Positions 35,662-47,225 are shown, counted from the first letter of the stretch. The stretch: 64,000 nt of DNA from Aeromicrobium phragmitis (GCF_003674095.1 NZ_RDBF01000013.1:1-64000), one strand, 5' to 3'. Program-made: numbers and translations. The notes: generated from the letters alone by a model not told the origin.

Positions 35662-35667
35662 TACGAT
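35662..35667 (+). promoter_or_regulatory. -10 element of ahcY
   Basis: TACGAT ends 7 nt before ATG 35675, predicting a leaderless mRNA for ahcY and probably mtrAB-lpqB. Confidence 0.55.
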
Positions 35668-35674
35668 GGCGGGT

Positions 35675-37105
<1,431 letters not shown>

Positions 37106-37108
37106 TCG

Positions 37109-37825
37109 ATGGCGGCCGCGAGCGGGAGTTTCCGCCGGTCCAAACGCGACCGAGTCCTCATCGTCGACGACGACCCGTCCCTGGCGGAGATGCTGGGCAT
37201 CGTCCTCGGCGGTGAGGGCCTGCGCAGTGAGGTGGTGTCCTCCGGCGCGGAGGTCATGACGGCATTCGAGCGGTTCCGCCCCGATCTCGTTCTGCTCGAT
37301 CTGATGCTGCCGGGTCTGGACGGCATGAACGTGTGCCGCCAGATCCGGCAGATCTCGGCCGTCCCGATCATCATGCTGACGGCCAAGTCCGAGACTCCCG
37401 ATGTCGTCGCCGGTCTCGAGGCGGGCGCCGACGACTACATCACCAAGCCCTTCCGAAACAACGAGCTCGTCGCCCGCATCCGCGCGCGGTTGCGCCGAGT
37501 CGGCCCGGTGTCGCAGCCGATCGTGTTCGGCGATATCACCGTCGATCCGACATCTCACCAGGCGACGCGCGACGGCAAGGTCCTGCCGCTGACACCCCTG
37601 GAGTTCGACTTGCTGGCCTGCCTGCTCAGCGATCCCTCCCAGGTGTTCACCCGCGAGGTGCTGCTGGAGAAGGTGTGGGGCTACCACCATCCCGGCGACA
37701 CCAAGCTCGTCAACGTCCACATGACCCGCCTGCGCTCGAAGATCGAGGACGACGCCGACAACCCCCGGATCATCCGCACGGTCCGCGGTGTCGGCTACCA
37801 GGCGATCGACCCCGACGAGGCGTGA
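37109..37825 (+). CDS. mtrA: MtrA response regulator
   Basis: The 238-residue OmpR/PhoB-type regulator has phospho-acceptor D64 (VLLDLMLPGLDG), T91/K113 switch residues (MLTAKSE, DDYITKPF) and a C-terminal winged helix (PLTPLEFDLLACLLS…VNVHMTRLRSKIE…RTVRGVGYQA). MtrA with MtrB controls cell-wall, division and osmotic genes across actinobacteria. It starts 3 nt after ahcY and shares one base with mtrB, so the set is one operon. The ATG has no clear ribosome site, implying coupling to ahcY translation. Confidence 0.95.
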   Translation: MAAASGSFRRSKRDRVLIVDDDPSLAEMLGIVLGGEGLRSEVVSSGAEVMTAFERFRPDLVLLDLMLPGLDGMNVCRQIRQISAVPIIMLTAKSETPDVVAGLEAGADDYITKPFRNNELVARIRARLRRVGPVSQPIVFGDITVDPTSHQATRDGKVLPLTPLEFDLLACLLSDPSQVFTREVLLEKVWGYHHPGDTKLVNVHMTRLRSKIEDDADNPRIIRTVRGVGYQAIDPDEA

Positions 37826-39351
37826 TGCGGCGCGTCGCGGGACTGTGGCGTCGCTCGATCCGGTTCCGCGTCGTCGTGAGCACCATGGTGCTCACCTCGC
37901 TCGTCATCCTGCTGACCGGATGGGCACTGCTGCGCGCGGTCGCGGACGGTCTGGCCGACTCACGCAAGGACGTGGCCGTCGCCGAGGCCCGCGCCGGCTT
38001 CGACCTCGCCCAATCGCAGCTCGACGCGGCCGTGGACTCCGACGCGACCGCGCAGGCGCAGACACTCACCCAGCTGGTCGACAGCCTCGCCGCGACCCGG
38101 GGTGAGACGCGCACGTACGAACTCGTCCTCGAAGGCCCGCTCGGCGACGACGACACCACCGCTCCTGTGCGGTCCTCGGGAGAGATCGCGCTCTCGGCCC
38201 TGCCTGCCGACCTCGTCGAACGCGTCCGCTCGGACCCGGGCGTCGTCTGGCAGTACAGCGAACTCCCGGTCTTCGGCGGCGGCCCGGCACCGTCGGTCGT
38301 GGTGGGGAGCCGGCTCACGGCGCCGAACGCGGGGGAGTCGTACGCCTTGTTCTACGTCTTCTCGATGCGCGATCAGGAGCAGACGCTCGGTTTGGTGCGC
38401 CAGGCGTTGCTGGCCGGCGGCAGCGTCATGGTGCTCCTCGTCGGCCTCGTGGCCTGGCTGGTGGCACGGCAGGTCGTCGACCCGCTGCGGCTCGCCCGAC
38501 GCATCGCCGAACGATTCGCGGCGGGTCACCTCGAGCAGCGGATGCACGTGCGCGGTGAGGACGACATCGCCCGGCTCTCGTCGTCGTTCAACCAGATGGC
38601 CGAGAGCTTGCAGCGACAGATCCGTCGGCTGGAGAACCTCTCGCGGCTTCAGCAGCGATTCGTCTCGGACGTGTCCCACGAGTTGCGTACGCCGCTCACC
38701 ACGGTGCAGATGGCCAGCGAGGTCCTGTACGCCGACCGGGAGCACTTCGACGCGCACACCGCTCGCTCGGCCGAACTGCTCCACCGCGAGCTGCAGCGGT
38801 TCGAGTCGTTGCTCTCCGACCTGCTCGACCTCAGCCGTTTCGACGCGGGCGCCGCGCGGCTCGAGCTGGACCGCATCGACCTGCGCGAGGTCGCCGACCG
38901 GACCGCGGCCGACGAGGCGTTCGCCCGGGCCGGCATCTCCGCTCGCACTCGTGGCGCCCGGGGGCCGGCCATCGTGGAGGCGGATCCGCGCCGGGTGAAT
39001 CGGATCGTGCGCAATCTCATCGCCAACGCGGCGAAGTACAGCAAGGCCAGCCGCGTCGACATCGTCGTCGGGCAGAACGAGGACGTCGTGTCCCTGGCCG
39101 TCCGTGACTTCGGGGTCGGCCTGGACGCCGAGCAGCAGGTGCGGGTCTTCGACCGCTTCTGGCGTGCCGATCCCGCGCGATCGCAGGGCGGCACCGGCCT
39201 CGGCCTCGCCATCGCCCGCGAGGACGCGGAACTGCATGGTGGCACCTTGCAGGTCTGGTCCCGTCGCGGCCTCGGCACCGAGTTCGTGCTCACGCTGCCC
39301 AAGCCCGGCCGCACGGTCGAGGGACCGGCGCTCCGATCGGTTTTCGCATGA
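37825..39351 (+). CDS. mtrB: MtrB sensor histidine kinase
   Basis: The 508-residue kinase has TM1 (about 17-40), an extracytoplasmic domain (about 41-190), TM2 (about 193-213), a HAMP linker, and the H-box DVSHELRTPL with H285. The ATPase domain follows (NLIANAAKYS, DFGVGL, GGTGLGLAIA). It phosphorylates MtrA and its activity is modulated by LpqB. The start at ATG 37825 overlaps the mtrA stop by one base, and the end overlaps lpqB by 4 nt, giving the conserved mtrA-mtrB-lpqB operon. Confidence 0.95.
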   Translation: MRRVAGLWRRSIRFRVVVSTMVLTSLVILLTGWALLRAVADGLADSRKDVAVAEARAGFDLAQSQLDAAVDSDATAQAQTLTQLVDSLAATRGETRTYELVLEGPLGDDDTTAPVRSSGEIALSALPADLVERVRSDPGVVWQYSELPVFGGGPAPSVVVGSRLTAPNAGESYALFYVFSMRDQEQTLGLVRQALLAGGSVMVLLVGLVAWLVARQVVDPLRLARRIAERFAAGHLEQRMHVRGEDDIARLSSSFNQMAESLQRQIRRLENLSRLQQRFVSDVSHELRTPLTTVQMASEVLYADREHFDAHTARSAELLHRELQRFESLLSDLLDLSRFDAGAARLELDRIDLREVADRTAADEAFARAGISARTRGARGPAIVEADPRRVNRIVRNLIANAAKYSKASRVDIVVGQNEDVVSLAVRDFGVGLDAEQQVRVFDRFWRADPARSQGGTGLGLAIAREDAELHGGTLQVWSRRGLGTEFVLTLPKPGRTVEGPALRSVFA

Positions 39352-41021
39352 GGCGCGCCGTCGTGGGACTGCTGACCGCGCTCGTGCTCGCGGCCTGCGC
39401 CTCGATCCCCGCCAGCGGGCCGGTCACCGAGGTGGAGGACGATCGCGGACTGGGCGAGAGCACCGCGCGCTACACGCCGGCAGGTCCGGCGCCGGGTGCG
39501 ACGCCCGACCAGATCGTGCGCGGCTTCCTCGAGGCGATGCTCGCGTACCCGGTCAGTTCGCAGATCGCCTCGGAGTACCTCACCCCCGAGGCCGCCCGGG
39601 AGTGGCGCCCCAGCGAGTCGACGACGGTCTACACCGACGTGCGGTTCGGGCAGAGCGCGCCGGAGGGGTTCAGCCGACAGATCCGGGTCGGCTGGCGAGC
39701 CACGGCCCGACTCGATGAACAGGGCCACTACACACCGATGAACGAGCGGGTCGAGCAGCAGTGGCGGCTCGAGCGCGTCGAGGGGCAGTGGCGGATCGCG
39801 GAGGCACCGGACGGCATGCTCGTGACCGACGAGTACTTCGAGGACTACTTCCGGCCGTTCGACGTCTACTTCCTGGATCAGACCGCCTCGCACGTCGTGC
39901 CCGATCCGGTCTTCCGCGTCGTCGGCGATCAGCTGCCCACCGCCCTGCTTGCCAGTGTGGCCGAGGGGCCGGAACGTGCTCGAGCCGCGAGCACCCGCAG
40001 TGAGGTGCCCGCGGCAGAGCGGCTCCGCGGATCGGTGCCGATCGATGCCCAACGGGTCGCCGACGTCGAGTTCACGGTGCCACTGCGCGACCTGCCCAAC
40101 GACGAACGTGAGCGGCTCGCGGCACAGATCGTCTGGACGTTGAACGGGGCACCCGGCGTCGGCGCGGTACGCATCTCGGGATCGGACGGCGTGCTCGCGA
40201 TCGGCGGTGAGGTCGTCCAGGACACGGCGGCCTACGCCTCGTTCGCTCCGGTCTCCTCCGACGGGCGGATCGCCGCGGTCGTCGACGAGCGGCTGCGCCG
40301 GCTGGACGCGGACACGCAGCGGGCGGTTCCCGGGGTGAGTGTGGTGGGCGAGGTCGCCGGTGTGGCCTCGAACCAGACCGTGGTCGCGACGGTGGGGCCG
40401 GACCGCTCCACGCTCACCGTCCGCGAGGAGGGGGAGCCGACCGAGTTGACCGGCCAGGCATTCCTCGACCCGTTCGTCGACCGCGACGGTACGACGTGGG
40501 CCGTCGACGGCGAGGCCGTCCGAGTGGTCAGCGACGGAGACGTGCGGGCGATCGACGCGAGCGTGCTCGCCGGTGTCGCTCTCACGTCGTTCGCCGTCTC
40601 CCCAGACGCGGCGCGGTACGCCGTCACGGCCCGCACGACGGAAGGAACCGAGCAGTTGCTCGTCGGTCCGGTGCTGCGCGAGGACGGCGCGGTCGAGCGG
40701 CTCGGCACCCCGATGCGCGTGCCCACCGCGTCTCTCGCGGCCATGCGGTCGGTGACGTGGGTGACCGGTACTCGTCTCGCGCTCCTGGCCGAGGGCTCCG
40801 CGGGGGAGCAGGTCTACTCGGTGCGGATCGACGGTTCCGACCTGCGGCCTTCACTTCCTGGACTCACCACGCTGCTGCCGCGGATCGAGCCGGTGTCGCT
40901 CGCCGTCGGACTCGGTGAGGAACCTCGGCTCTACGTCCTCGACGTCGAGGGCAGGGTGCGCCTGCTCAGCCCGCGCGGATGGGAACGGGTCGACGCCGAA
41001 TCCGTGACCGCGATCGGCTGA
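39348..41021 (+). CDS. lpqB: Lipoprotein LpqB
   Basis: The 557-residue protein has a lipoprotein signal peptide ending in the lipobox LAAC (C17), a GerMN domain (about 195-290) and a C-terminal beta-propeller-like LpqB domain. LpqB sits outside the membrane and tunes MtrB signalling in cell-wall and division control. ATG 39348 overlaps the mtrB stop (ATGA), the usual actinobacterial arrangement. No terminator is obvious in the 70-bp gap before comF. Confidence 0.94.
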   Translation: MRRAVVGLLTALVLAACASIPASGPVTEVEDDRGLGESTARYTPAGPAPGATPDQIVRGFLEAMLAYPVSSQIASEYLTPEAAREWRPSESTTVYTDVRFGQSAPEGFSRQIRVGWRATARLDEQGHYTPMNERVEQQWRLERVEGQWRIAEAPDGMLVTDEYFEDYFRPFDVYFLDQTASHVVPDPVFRVVGDQLPTALLASVAEGPERARAASTRSEVPAAERLRGSVPIDAQRVADVEFTVPLRDLPNDERERLAAQIVWTLNGAPGVGAVRISGSDGVLAIGGEVVQDTAAYASFAPVSSDGRIAAVVDERLRRLDADTQRAVPGVSVVGEVAGVASNQTVVATVGPDRSTLTVREEGEPTELTGQAFLDPFVDRDGTTWAVDGEAVRVVSDGDVRAIDASVLAGVALTSFAVSPDAARYAVTARTTEGTEQLLVGPVLREDGAVERLGTPMRVPTASLAAMRSVTWVTGTRLALLAEGSAGEQVYSVRIDGSDLRPSLPGLTTLLPRIEPVSLAVGLGEEPRLYVLDVEGRVRLLSPRGWERVDAESVTAIG

Positions 41022-41091
41022 CCTGGGCGCTGTCCACAGCCCGGTCTCCGGCCGGTGGCGGTCCTGCCGCTTTCCGGCCGACGATGCGGGT

Positions 41092-41784
41092 ATGCGCAGC
41101 TGGCTGGACGCGGCCGCCGACCTGGTCATCGGTGCCCAGTGCCCCGGATGCGCACGGCCCGGGCTCGGCATCTGCCGGAGGTGTGCCGACCGGCTGCGTC
41201 CGGTGCCCCGGCGTGTGCCCGTGGCCGGCGCCGGGCTGACCGTGGTGGCGGCGGGGGAGTACCGCGGCGTCGGCGAGCGGGTCGTCCGGCGCTGGAAGGG
41301 AGCGGGCCATCGGCCGTCCGCGCAGTGGGCGGCGCACGCAGTCGCCACCTGCGTGGTGGAGCTGGGAGTCGAGTCGCCTCTCCTCGTCCCCGTGCCGGCG
41401 ACGCGGCGATCACGGCGCCGACGCGGGACATGGCTGGTCGACGATCTCGCGCGGGATGCATCCGCGCTGCTGAGACGCCACGCGCGGATGGACGCCTCCG
41501 TCGCGCATCTCGTCCGGCTCCGTCGGCAGACCGCAGATCAGCGCGGCCTCGGGCTGATCGAGCGGTCACGCAACACTCGGGGCGCGTTCGCGGCCCGTCG
41601 GGCGACCGGGCTGCGCCCCGTGGTGATCGTCGACGATGTCGTCACCACGGGCGCGACCATGCAGGCGGTGGCGGTCGCGCTCGCCGTCGCCGGATGGAAC
41701 GTCGAGGGCGGCGTCGCAGCGCTCGCCACCCCACCTCCGGGCGACCACCGTGCAGCGGTGGTGATCGGCGCGAGCGAGGGCTAA
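41092..41784 (+). CDS. ComF-family phosphoribosyltransferase-like protein
   Basis: The 230-residue protein has an N-terminal zinc finger (C17, C20, C28, C31), a [14 protein letters not shown] segment and the PRPP-binding loop VVIVDDVVTTGATM. ComF proteins belong to DNA-uptake machineries in competent bacteria, but the actinobacterial role is unclear. It lies in the conserved lpqB-comF-hpf-secA order. GACGAT lies 6 nt before the ATG. Confidence 0.9.
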   Translation: MRSWLDAAADLVIGAQCPGCARPGLGICRRCADRLRPVPRRVPVAGAGLTVVAAGEYRGVGERVVRRWKGAGHRPSAQWAAHAVATCVVELGVESPLLVPVPATRRSRRRRGTWLVDDLARDASALLRRHARMDASVAHLVRLRRQTADQRGLGLIERSRNTRGAFAARRATGLRPVVIVDDVVTTGATMQAVAVALAVAGWNVEGGVAALATPPPGDHRAAVVIGASEG

Positions 41785-41830
41785 CGTCGAAACAGGGCGA
41801 AAGGGTCGTCCGTCGACCGAGGAGGTTCTG

Positions 41831-42463
41831 ATGGAAATCGTCGTCAAGGGTCGCAACAGTGAGATCTCGGACCGCTACCGCGAACTCGTGGCTGAGAAGC
41901 TCCAGAGAGTGGCGAAGTTCGACACACGTCAGCGCATCAACCGGGTCGACGTGGTCGTCAGCCACGAGAAGAACCCCCGCGATCCTGCCACCGCCGCCAG
42001 GGTGGAGATGACCGTGCATTCGCGCGGGCCGGTGGCGCGCGCCGAGGCGGTCTCGGTCGACCAGCACTCCGCGCTCGACCTCGCGCTGGACCGTTTGGTC
42101 CGCCAGGTCCGCAAGGCCGTGGACCGTCAGCGCATCCACCGCGGGCAGCAGCGCCCCACCTCGCTCGCCGAGGCCACCTCGGCCGTTCCTGACTCCTTGC
42201 TGCAGGAACTCGACGGTCAGCACCCGCAGGAGGAGGCCTCGCCGAGCGGACCGATCGAGGTCGACGGTGACGGTCCGCTCGTCGTGCGCGAGAAGACGCA
42301 CCCGACGGCGCCGATGACCTTGGAGCAGGCCCTGTACGAGATGGAACTCGTCGGCCACGACTTCTTCCTCTTCATGGAGAAGGACTCGATGCAGCCCTCG
42401 GTCGTGTACCGGCGGAAGGGCTACGACTACGGCGTCCTTCACCTCGACGTCCGCGAGGAGTGA
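41831..42463 (+). CDS. hpf: Long-form ribosome hibernation promoting factor
   Basis: The 210-residue protein has an N-terminal S30AE/YfiA domain (about 1-105; VKGRNSEISDRYRELVAEKLQRVAKFD), an acidic linker (about 125-155) and a C-terminal dimerisation domain (about 157-210; MTLEQALYEMELVGHDFFLFMEKDS, VVYRRKGYDYGVLHL). The long form joins two 70S ribosomes into 100S dimers in resting cells. A strong AGGAGG site precedes ATG 41831 and a textbook terminator follows. Confidence 0.95.
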   Translation: MEIVVKGRNSEISDRYRELVAEKLQRVAKFDTRQRINRVDVVVSHEKNPRDPATAARVEMTVHSRGPVARAEAVSVDQHSALDLALDRLVRQVRKAVDRQRIHRGQQRPTSLAEATSAVPDSLLQELDGQHPQEEASPSGPIEVDGDGPLVVREKTHPTAPMTLEQALYEMELVGHDFFLFMEKDSMQPSVVYRRKGYDYGVLHLDVREE

Positions 42464-42490
42464 CGCGAGCGTCCGCCGAGCAGGTCGGTG

Positions 42491-42525
42491 AAACCGAGGG
42501 TCCGCATTGTGCGGACCCTCGGTTT
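42491..42525 (+). terminator. Intrinsic terminator after hpf
   Basis: A perfect 15-bp stem (42491-42505 with 42511-42525), a 5-nt loop and a T-rich 3' end lie 27 nt after the hpf stop. Confidence 0.92.
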
Positions 42526-42555
42526 TTGGGGGTCACTAGTGGCATCATTCGGACT

Positions 42556-43218
42556 GTGACTTCTCGATCCGATGCCGTCCGGCTCCTGCTGGTCGACGAC
42601 CAAGAGCTCTTTCGTCGCGGTGTGACGATGGTTCTGGGTGCCGACCCCGCCTTCGAGATCGAGGACGTCGACGACGGCGATGCCGCACTCGAGCGCATCG
42701 CGGAGGAGCCGTTCGACGTCGTGCTGCTCGACATCCGCATGCCCGGGCGTGGCGGCGTCGAGACGTGCGCGGCCATCAAGGAGATCGCTCCCTCGACGGG
42801 CATCATCATGCTCACAGCCAGTGATGAGGAGGTCGACCTCTACGAGTCGATTAAGGCCGGCGCCTCCGGTTATCTGCTTAAGGACGGCTCCACGTACGCC
42901 CAGGTGGGGGAGGCGGTACGTCTCGTGGCGGCCGGTCAGTCGCTCATCAGCCCGAGCATGGCCACCAAGCTGCTCGACGAATTCGTGCAGATGTCGCGCG
43001 GCGCCGCTCCGGCCACCACGCTGACGCAGCGCGAGCTTCAGGTGCTGCGCCTCGTGGCGCACGGCAAGAGCAACCGCGACATCGCCCAGGAGCTGTACAT
43101 CAGCGAGAACACGGTCAAGAACCACATCCGCAACATCTTGGAGAAGCTCCAGATGAAGTCGCGGATGGAAGCGGCGATGTTCGCCGTCCGCAGCAAACTC
43201 ATCGACGACATCCCGTAG
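42556..43218 (+). CDS. NarL/FixJ-family response regulator (orphan)
   Basis: The 220-residue protein has a receiver domain (phospho-acceptor D59 in VVLLDIRMPG, LTASDEE, GYLLKDGS) and a LuxR-type helix-turn-helix (about 155-200; TLTQRELQVLRLVAHGKSNRDIAQ, YISENTVKNHIRNILEKL). No histidine kinase gene is near, so its partner is elsewhere or it acts without one. The GTG start lies 7 nt after CATCAT, a plausible -10. It sits between hpf and the YcaQ-like gene in a conserved actinobacterial order. Confidence 0.92.
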   Translation: MTSRSDAVRLLLVDDQELFRRGVTMVLGADPAFEIEDVDDGDAALERIAEEPFDVVLLDIRMPGRGGVETCAAIKEIAPSTGIIMLTASDEEVDLYESIKAGASGYLLKDGSTYAQVGEAVRLVAAGQSLISPSMATKLLDEFVQMSRGAAPATTLTQRELQVLRLVAHGKSNRDIAQELYISENTVKNHIRNILEKLQMKSRMEAAMFAVRSKLIDDIP

Positions 43219-43221
43219 TCG

Positions 43222-44439
43222 GTGCGCACCTTCTCCACCGCGCAGGCGCGGCGCATCGCGCTGGCCGCGCAGGGATTCGGCGCCCCTCGCCCGACCGGCC
43301 CGGTGACCCTCGGCCACCTGACTCGCACGGTCCGACGGCTGGGGTTCTTCCAGATCGACTCGGTCAACGTGCTGCAGCGCGCTCACTTCATGCCGCTGTA
43401 TTCGCGTTGCGGCCCGTACGACACCGCGCTGCTGGCTCGCGCCGCCGAACGACCGCCGCGACGCGTGTTCGAGTACTGGGCGCACGTCGCCACGTACGTC
43501 GACATCGACCTCTGGCCCGCGATGCAGCACCGGATGATCGAGCGGCACGGCATGTGGGGCTCGATGCGCGAGGTGGCCGAGGCCCATCCCGGGCTCGTCG
43601 AGACCGTTCTCGAGCTCGTCCGCGACCACGGCCCGATCACGGCCCGCGATGCCGACGCCCTTCTCCACGGAGAGAACGTCACGCGCGACCGCAGCCACTG
43701 GGGCTGGAACTGGTCGGCCACGAAGAAGGCGCTGGAGTACCTCTTCTTCATCGGCGAGATCACCGCGGCGCGACGCAACGGCGCGTTCGAGCGGGTGTAC
43801 GACCTCACCGCGCGAGTGATCCCGGCCGAGGTGCTCGCTCGCCCCGCCCTCGACGTCGATGCGGCACACCGGCACCTGCTGGATCACGCCGCCCGCGCCT
43901 TGGGCATCGCCACTGAGCCCTGCCTGCGCGACTACTTCCGCACCGCCCCCGCTCCCACCCGGCGCGCCGTCGCCGAACTCGTCGAGGACGGGGTGCTGCG
44001 GCCGGTGCGTATCGCGGGTTGGGAGCGCCCCGCCTACCTGCACGCCGAAGCACGTCAACCGCGACGTATCGAGGCCCGTGCCCTGCTGAGTCCCTTCGAT
44101 CCGCTGGTCTTCGAACGCACCCGGGCGGAGCAGCTGTTCGACTTCCGCTACCGCATCGAGATCTACGTCCCCGAAGCCAGGCGCGAGTACGGCTACTACG
44201 TCTTGCCCTTCCTGCTCGGCGATCAGATCGTGGCGCGTGTCGACCTCAAGGCCGACCGCGCGGGCGGCGTGCTGGTCGTCGTCGGGGCGTGGGCCGAGCC
44301 GCACGCGCCGGGCGATGTCGCCGAGCACCTGAGCGCGGAGTTGCGGCTGCTCGCCGACTGGCTCGGACTTTCGGATGTCCGTCCACCGACCCGCGGTGAT
44401 TTGGCCCCGGCTCTGGCGGAGGCGTTGGGTGTGGCGTGA
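43222..44439 (+). CDS. YcaQ/AlkX-type DNA glycosylase (winged-helix)
   Basis: The 405-residue protein of the HTH_42/YcaQ family is made of tandem winged-helix domains. The N-terminal FFQIDSVNVLQRAH contains Q44-I45-D46, the Q-hydrophobic-D catalytic motif of the AlkX/YcaQ branch, which unhooks alkylated bases and interstrand crosslinks. YcaQ enzymes repair nitrogen-mustard-type lesions; AlkZ relatives give self-resistance to azinomycin. The gene begins 3 nt after the response-regulator stop at a GTG and ends 20 nt before secA. It is a conserved core-genome copy rather than one in an antibiotic cluster. Confidence 0.9.
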   Translation: MRTFSTAQARRIALAAQGFGAPRPTGPVTLGHLTRTVRRLGFFQIDSVNVLQRAHFMPLYSRCGPYDTALLARAAERPPRRVFEYWAHVATYVDIDLWPAMQHRMIERHGMWGSMREVAEAHPGLVETVLELVRDHGPITARDADALLHGENVTRDRSHWGWNWSATKKALEYLFFIGEITAARRNGAFERVYDLTARVIPAEVLARPALDVDAAHRHLLDHAARALGIATEPCLRDYFRTAPAPTRRAVAELVEDGVLRPVRIAGWERPAYLHAEARQPRRIEARALLSPFDPLVFERTRAEQLFDFRYRIEIYVPEARREYGYYVLPFLLGDQIVARVDLKADRAGGVLVVVGAWAEPHAPGDVAEHLSAELRLLADWLGLSDVRPPTRGDLAPALAEALGVA

Positions 44440-44447
44440 CGACACCC

Positions 44448-44453
44448 TAGGAT
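44448..44453 (+). promoter_or_regulatory. -10 element of secA
   Basis: TAGGAT ends 6 nt before the secA GTG, so the transcript should begin at the start codon. Confidence 0.6.
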
Positions 44454-44459
44454 GAGCAG

Positions 44460-47222
44460 GTGCCCAAGATCATCGACAAGATCCTCCGCGCCGGCGAAGG
44501 CAAGATCGTCCGCCGTCTGGAGGCGATCGCCAAGCAGGTGAACGCACTCGAGGACGAGTTCCGCGAGATGAGCGAGGACGAGCTCCGTGGCATGACCGCC
44601 GAGTTCAAGGAGCGCCTCGCCGACGGCGAGAGCCTGGATGACCTGCTGCCCGAGGCGTTCGCCACCGTCCGCGAGGCCGCTTCGCGCGTGCTGAACCAGC
44701 GGCACTTCGACGTGCAGATCATGGGTGGCGCGGCGCTGCATCTGGGCAACATCGCCGAGATGAAGACCGGTGAGGGCAAGACGCTCGTCGCGACCCTCCC
44801 GTCGTATCTCAACGCGCTCACCGGCAAGGGCGTCCACGTGGTCACCGTCAACGACTACCTCGCCAAGTACCAGGCCGAGTGGATGGGACGCGTGTACCAG
44901 TACCTCGGCTTGTCTGTCGGCGTCGTCGTCGCCGGCCAGACGCCCGCAGAGCGCAAGGTCGCCTACGCCGCCGACATCACGTATGGCACCAACAACGAAT
45001 TCGGCTTCGACTACCTGCGCGACAACATGGCCGACTCGCTGGAGAACTGCGTCCAGCGCGGACACCACTTCGCGATCGTCGACGAGGTCGACTCCATCCT
45101 CATCGACGAGGCGCGCACGCCGCTCATCATCTCCGGTCCCACCGAGGACGAGGTCAAGTGGTACGCCGAGTTCGCCCGCATCGTCAGCGGAATGCGGATC
45201 GACGAACACTATGAGGTCGACGAGAAGAAGCGCACCGTCTCGGTGACGGAGAAGGCGATCGACGTCGTCGAGGACAAGTTGGGCATCGACAACCTCTACG
45301 ACGCCGTCAACACGCCGCTCATCAGCTTCCTCAACAACGCCATCAAGGCCAAGGAACTGTTCAAGCGGGACAAGGACTACGTCGTGATCGACGGCGAGGT
45401 CCTCATCGTCGACGAGCACACCGGCCGCCTGCTGTCCGGTCGCCGTTACAACGAGGGCCTGCACCAGGCGATCGAGGCGAAGGAGGGCGTGCGGATCCGC
45501 GAGGAGTACCAGACGCTCGCCACCGTCACGTTGCAGAACTACTTCCGCCTCTACGACAAGCTCGCGGGGATGACGGGTACCGCGATGACCGAGGCCGCGG
45601 AGTTCGACAAGATCTACGGGCTCGGGGTCGTGCCGATCCGCACCAACAAGCCGGTGCAGCGCGAGGATCTTCCGGACCTCGTGTACCGCACGGAGGACGC
45701 CAAGTTCAACGCGGTCGCCGACGACATCGCCGAGCGGTACGCCGCCGGACAACCCGTCCTGGTCGGCACGACCAGCGTCGCCAAGAGCGAGCGGCTCTCG
45801 GCGCTGCTCAAGCAGCGCAACATCCCGCACCGGGTGCTCAACGCCAAGCATCACGAGAGCGAGGCCGCCGTCGTGGCCCAGGCCGGTCACCGCGGAGCGG
45901 TCACCGTGGCCACCAATATGGCCGGCCGAGGCACCGACATCATGCTCGGCGGCAACCCCGAGTTCCTGGCCGACCAGGCGCTGCGCAAGAAGGGCCTCGA
46001 CCCGCTCGAGGACTCCGAGGCGTACGAGGCCGAGTGGCCCGAGATGGTCAAGCACTTCGAGGCCGAGGTCGAGAAGGAGAAGGAAGCGGTCCGCGAGGCC
46101 GGCGGCCTGGCCGTCATCGGTACCGAGCGGCACGAGTCGCGCCGCATCGACAACCAGCTGCGCGGACGGTCCGGCCGTCAGGGCGACCCCGGTGCCACGC
46201 GGTTCTACCTCTCGCTCGAGGACGACCTCATGCGCCTGTTCAAGGCCGACTGGGTCAACTGGATCCTCCAGACGATGAAGATCCCCGACGACGTGCCGAT
46301 CGAGAACAAGCGCGTCACGGGAGCGATCGCTTCGGCACAGGCCCAGGTCGAGTCGCAGAACTTCGAGACCCGCAAGAACATCCTCAAGTACGACGACGTC
46401 ATGAGCCGCCAGCGCGAGGTCGTCTACGCCGAGCGCCGGCGGGTGCTCGAGGGCGAGGATCTCGAGCAGTGGATTCGCACGATGATCGAGGACGTCACGG
46501 GCGCCTATGTCGACGGGGCCACCGACGGTGCTCCCGCCGAGTGGGACCTCGAGCAGCTGTGGACGGCGCTGAAGACGCTGTATCCCGTGTCGTTGTCGGT
46601 CGACGAGGTCGTCGAGGGCGCCGGTGGCGTCGACCACCTCGACCGCGACGAGCTGAAGAAGACCGTCGTCGCCGATGCCCTCGCCGCTTACGACAAGCGT
46701 GAAGACGAGCTGGGCGAGAAGGTCGTCCGTGAGCTCGAGCGCCGCGTCGTGCTGAGTGTGCTCGACCGCAAGTGGCGCGAGCACCTGTACGAGATGGACT
46801 ACCTGCGTGAGGGCATCGGTCTGCGCGCCTACTCCCAGCGCGACCCGCTGATCGAGTACCAGCGCGAGGGCTACGACCTGTTCAGCGCGATGATGGACGG
46901 CATCGCCGAGGAGTCGGTCGGTTACCTGTTCAACGTCGAGGTCCAGGTGCAGGCACCGCAGTCCGACGAGGATCAGCTCGCGGTCCAGGCCAAGGGGCTG
47001 GGCGTCCAGAGCGCACCGCCCAAGCAGCTGCAGTACTCGGCACCGTCCGAGGACGGCTCGGCGATCGCCAGTCGCGGTGGCACCCCCGTCCAGGACGAGA
47101 CCGATGCCGTGCAGCCGGTCGGCGAGGACGACGATGCCGAGCGCGCCCGTCAGAACAAGCAGAAGGCCAAGGCCAGGCAGAAGGCCAAGCAGCAGCGCCA
47201 GTCGCGCAAGCGCAACCGCTGA
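44460..47222 (+). CDS. secA: Preprotein translocase ATPase SecA
   Basis: The 920-residue motor of the Sec pathway has Walker [29 protein letters not shown], the preprotein cross-linking domain, [15 protein letters not shown] and [21 protein letters not shown] in the second ATPase half, and the scaffold/wing domains. The C-terminal zinc (SEC-C) motif is missing; instead there is a Lys/Gln/Arg-rich tail ([16 protein letters not shown]), usual in actinobacterial SecA1. The GTG start is 6 nt after TAGGAT, so the mRNA is probably leaderless. Confidence 0.98.
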   Translation: MPKIIDKILRAGEGKIVRRLEAIAKQVNALEDEFREMSEDELRGMTAEFKERLADGESLDDLLPEAFATVREAASRVLNQRHFDVQIMGGAALHLGNIAEMKTGEGKTLVATLPSYLNALTGKGVHVVTVNDYLAKYQAEWMGRVYQYLGLSVGVVVAGQTPAERKVAYAADITYGTNNEFGFDYLRDNMADSLENCVQRGHHFAIVDEVDSILIDEARTPLIISGPTEDEVKWYAEFARIVSGMRIDEHYEVDEKKRTVSVTEKAIDVVEDKLGIDNLYDAVNTPLISFLNNAIKAKELFKRDKDYVVIDGEVLIVDEHTGRLLSGRRYNEGLHQAIEAKEGVRIREEYQTLATVTLQNYFRLYDKLAGMTGTAMTEAAEFDKIYGLGVVPIRTNKPVQREDLPDLVYRTEDAKFNAVADDIAERYAAGQPVLVGTTSVAKSERLSALLKQRNIPHRVLNAKHHESEAAVVAQAGHRGAVTVATNMAGRGTDIMLGGNPEFLADQALRKKGLDPLEDSEAYEAEWPEMVKHFEAEVEKEKEAVREAGGLAVIGTERHESRRIDNQLRGRSGRQGDPGATRFYLSLEDDLMRLFKADWVNWILQTMKIPDDVPIENKRVTGAIASAQAQVESQNFETRKNILKYDDVMSRQREVVYAERRRVLEGEDLEQWIRTMIEDVTGAYVDGATDGAPAEWDLEQLWTALKTLYPVSLSVDEVVEGAGGVDHLDRDELKKTVVADALAAYDKREDELGEKVVRELERRVVLSVLDRKWREHLYEMDYLREGIGLRAYSQRDPLIEYQREGYDLFSAMMDGIAEESVGYLFNVEVQVQAPQSDEDQLAVQAKGLGVQSAPPKQLQYSAPSEDGSAIASRGGTPVQDETDAVQPVGEDDDAERARQNKQKAKARQKAKQQRQSRKRNR

Positions 47223-47225
47223 GTC

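Noticed and set aside
44223..46784. Very long open frame on the minus strand opposite secA
   Set aside because: It is antisense to a certain secA gene. The composition is the mirror of GC-rich codons, and no family is recognisable.
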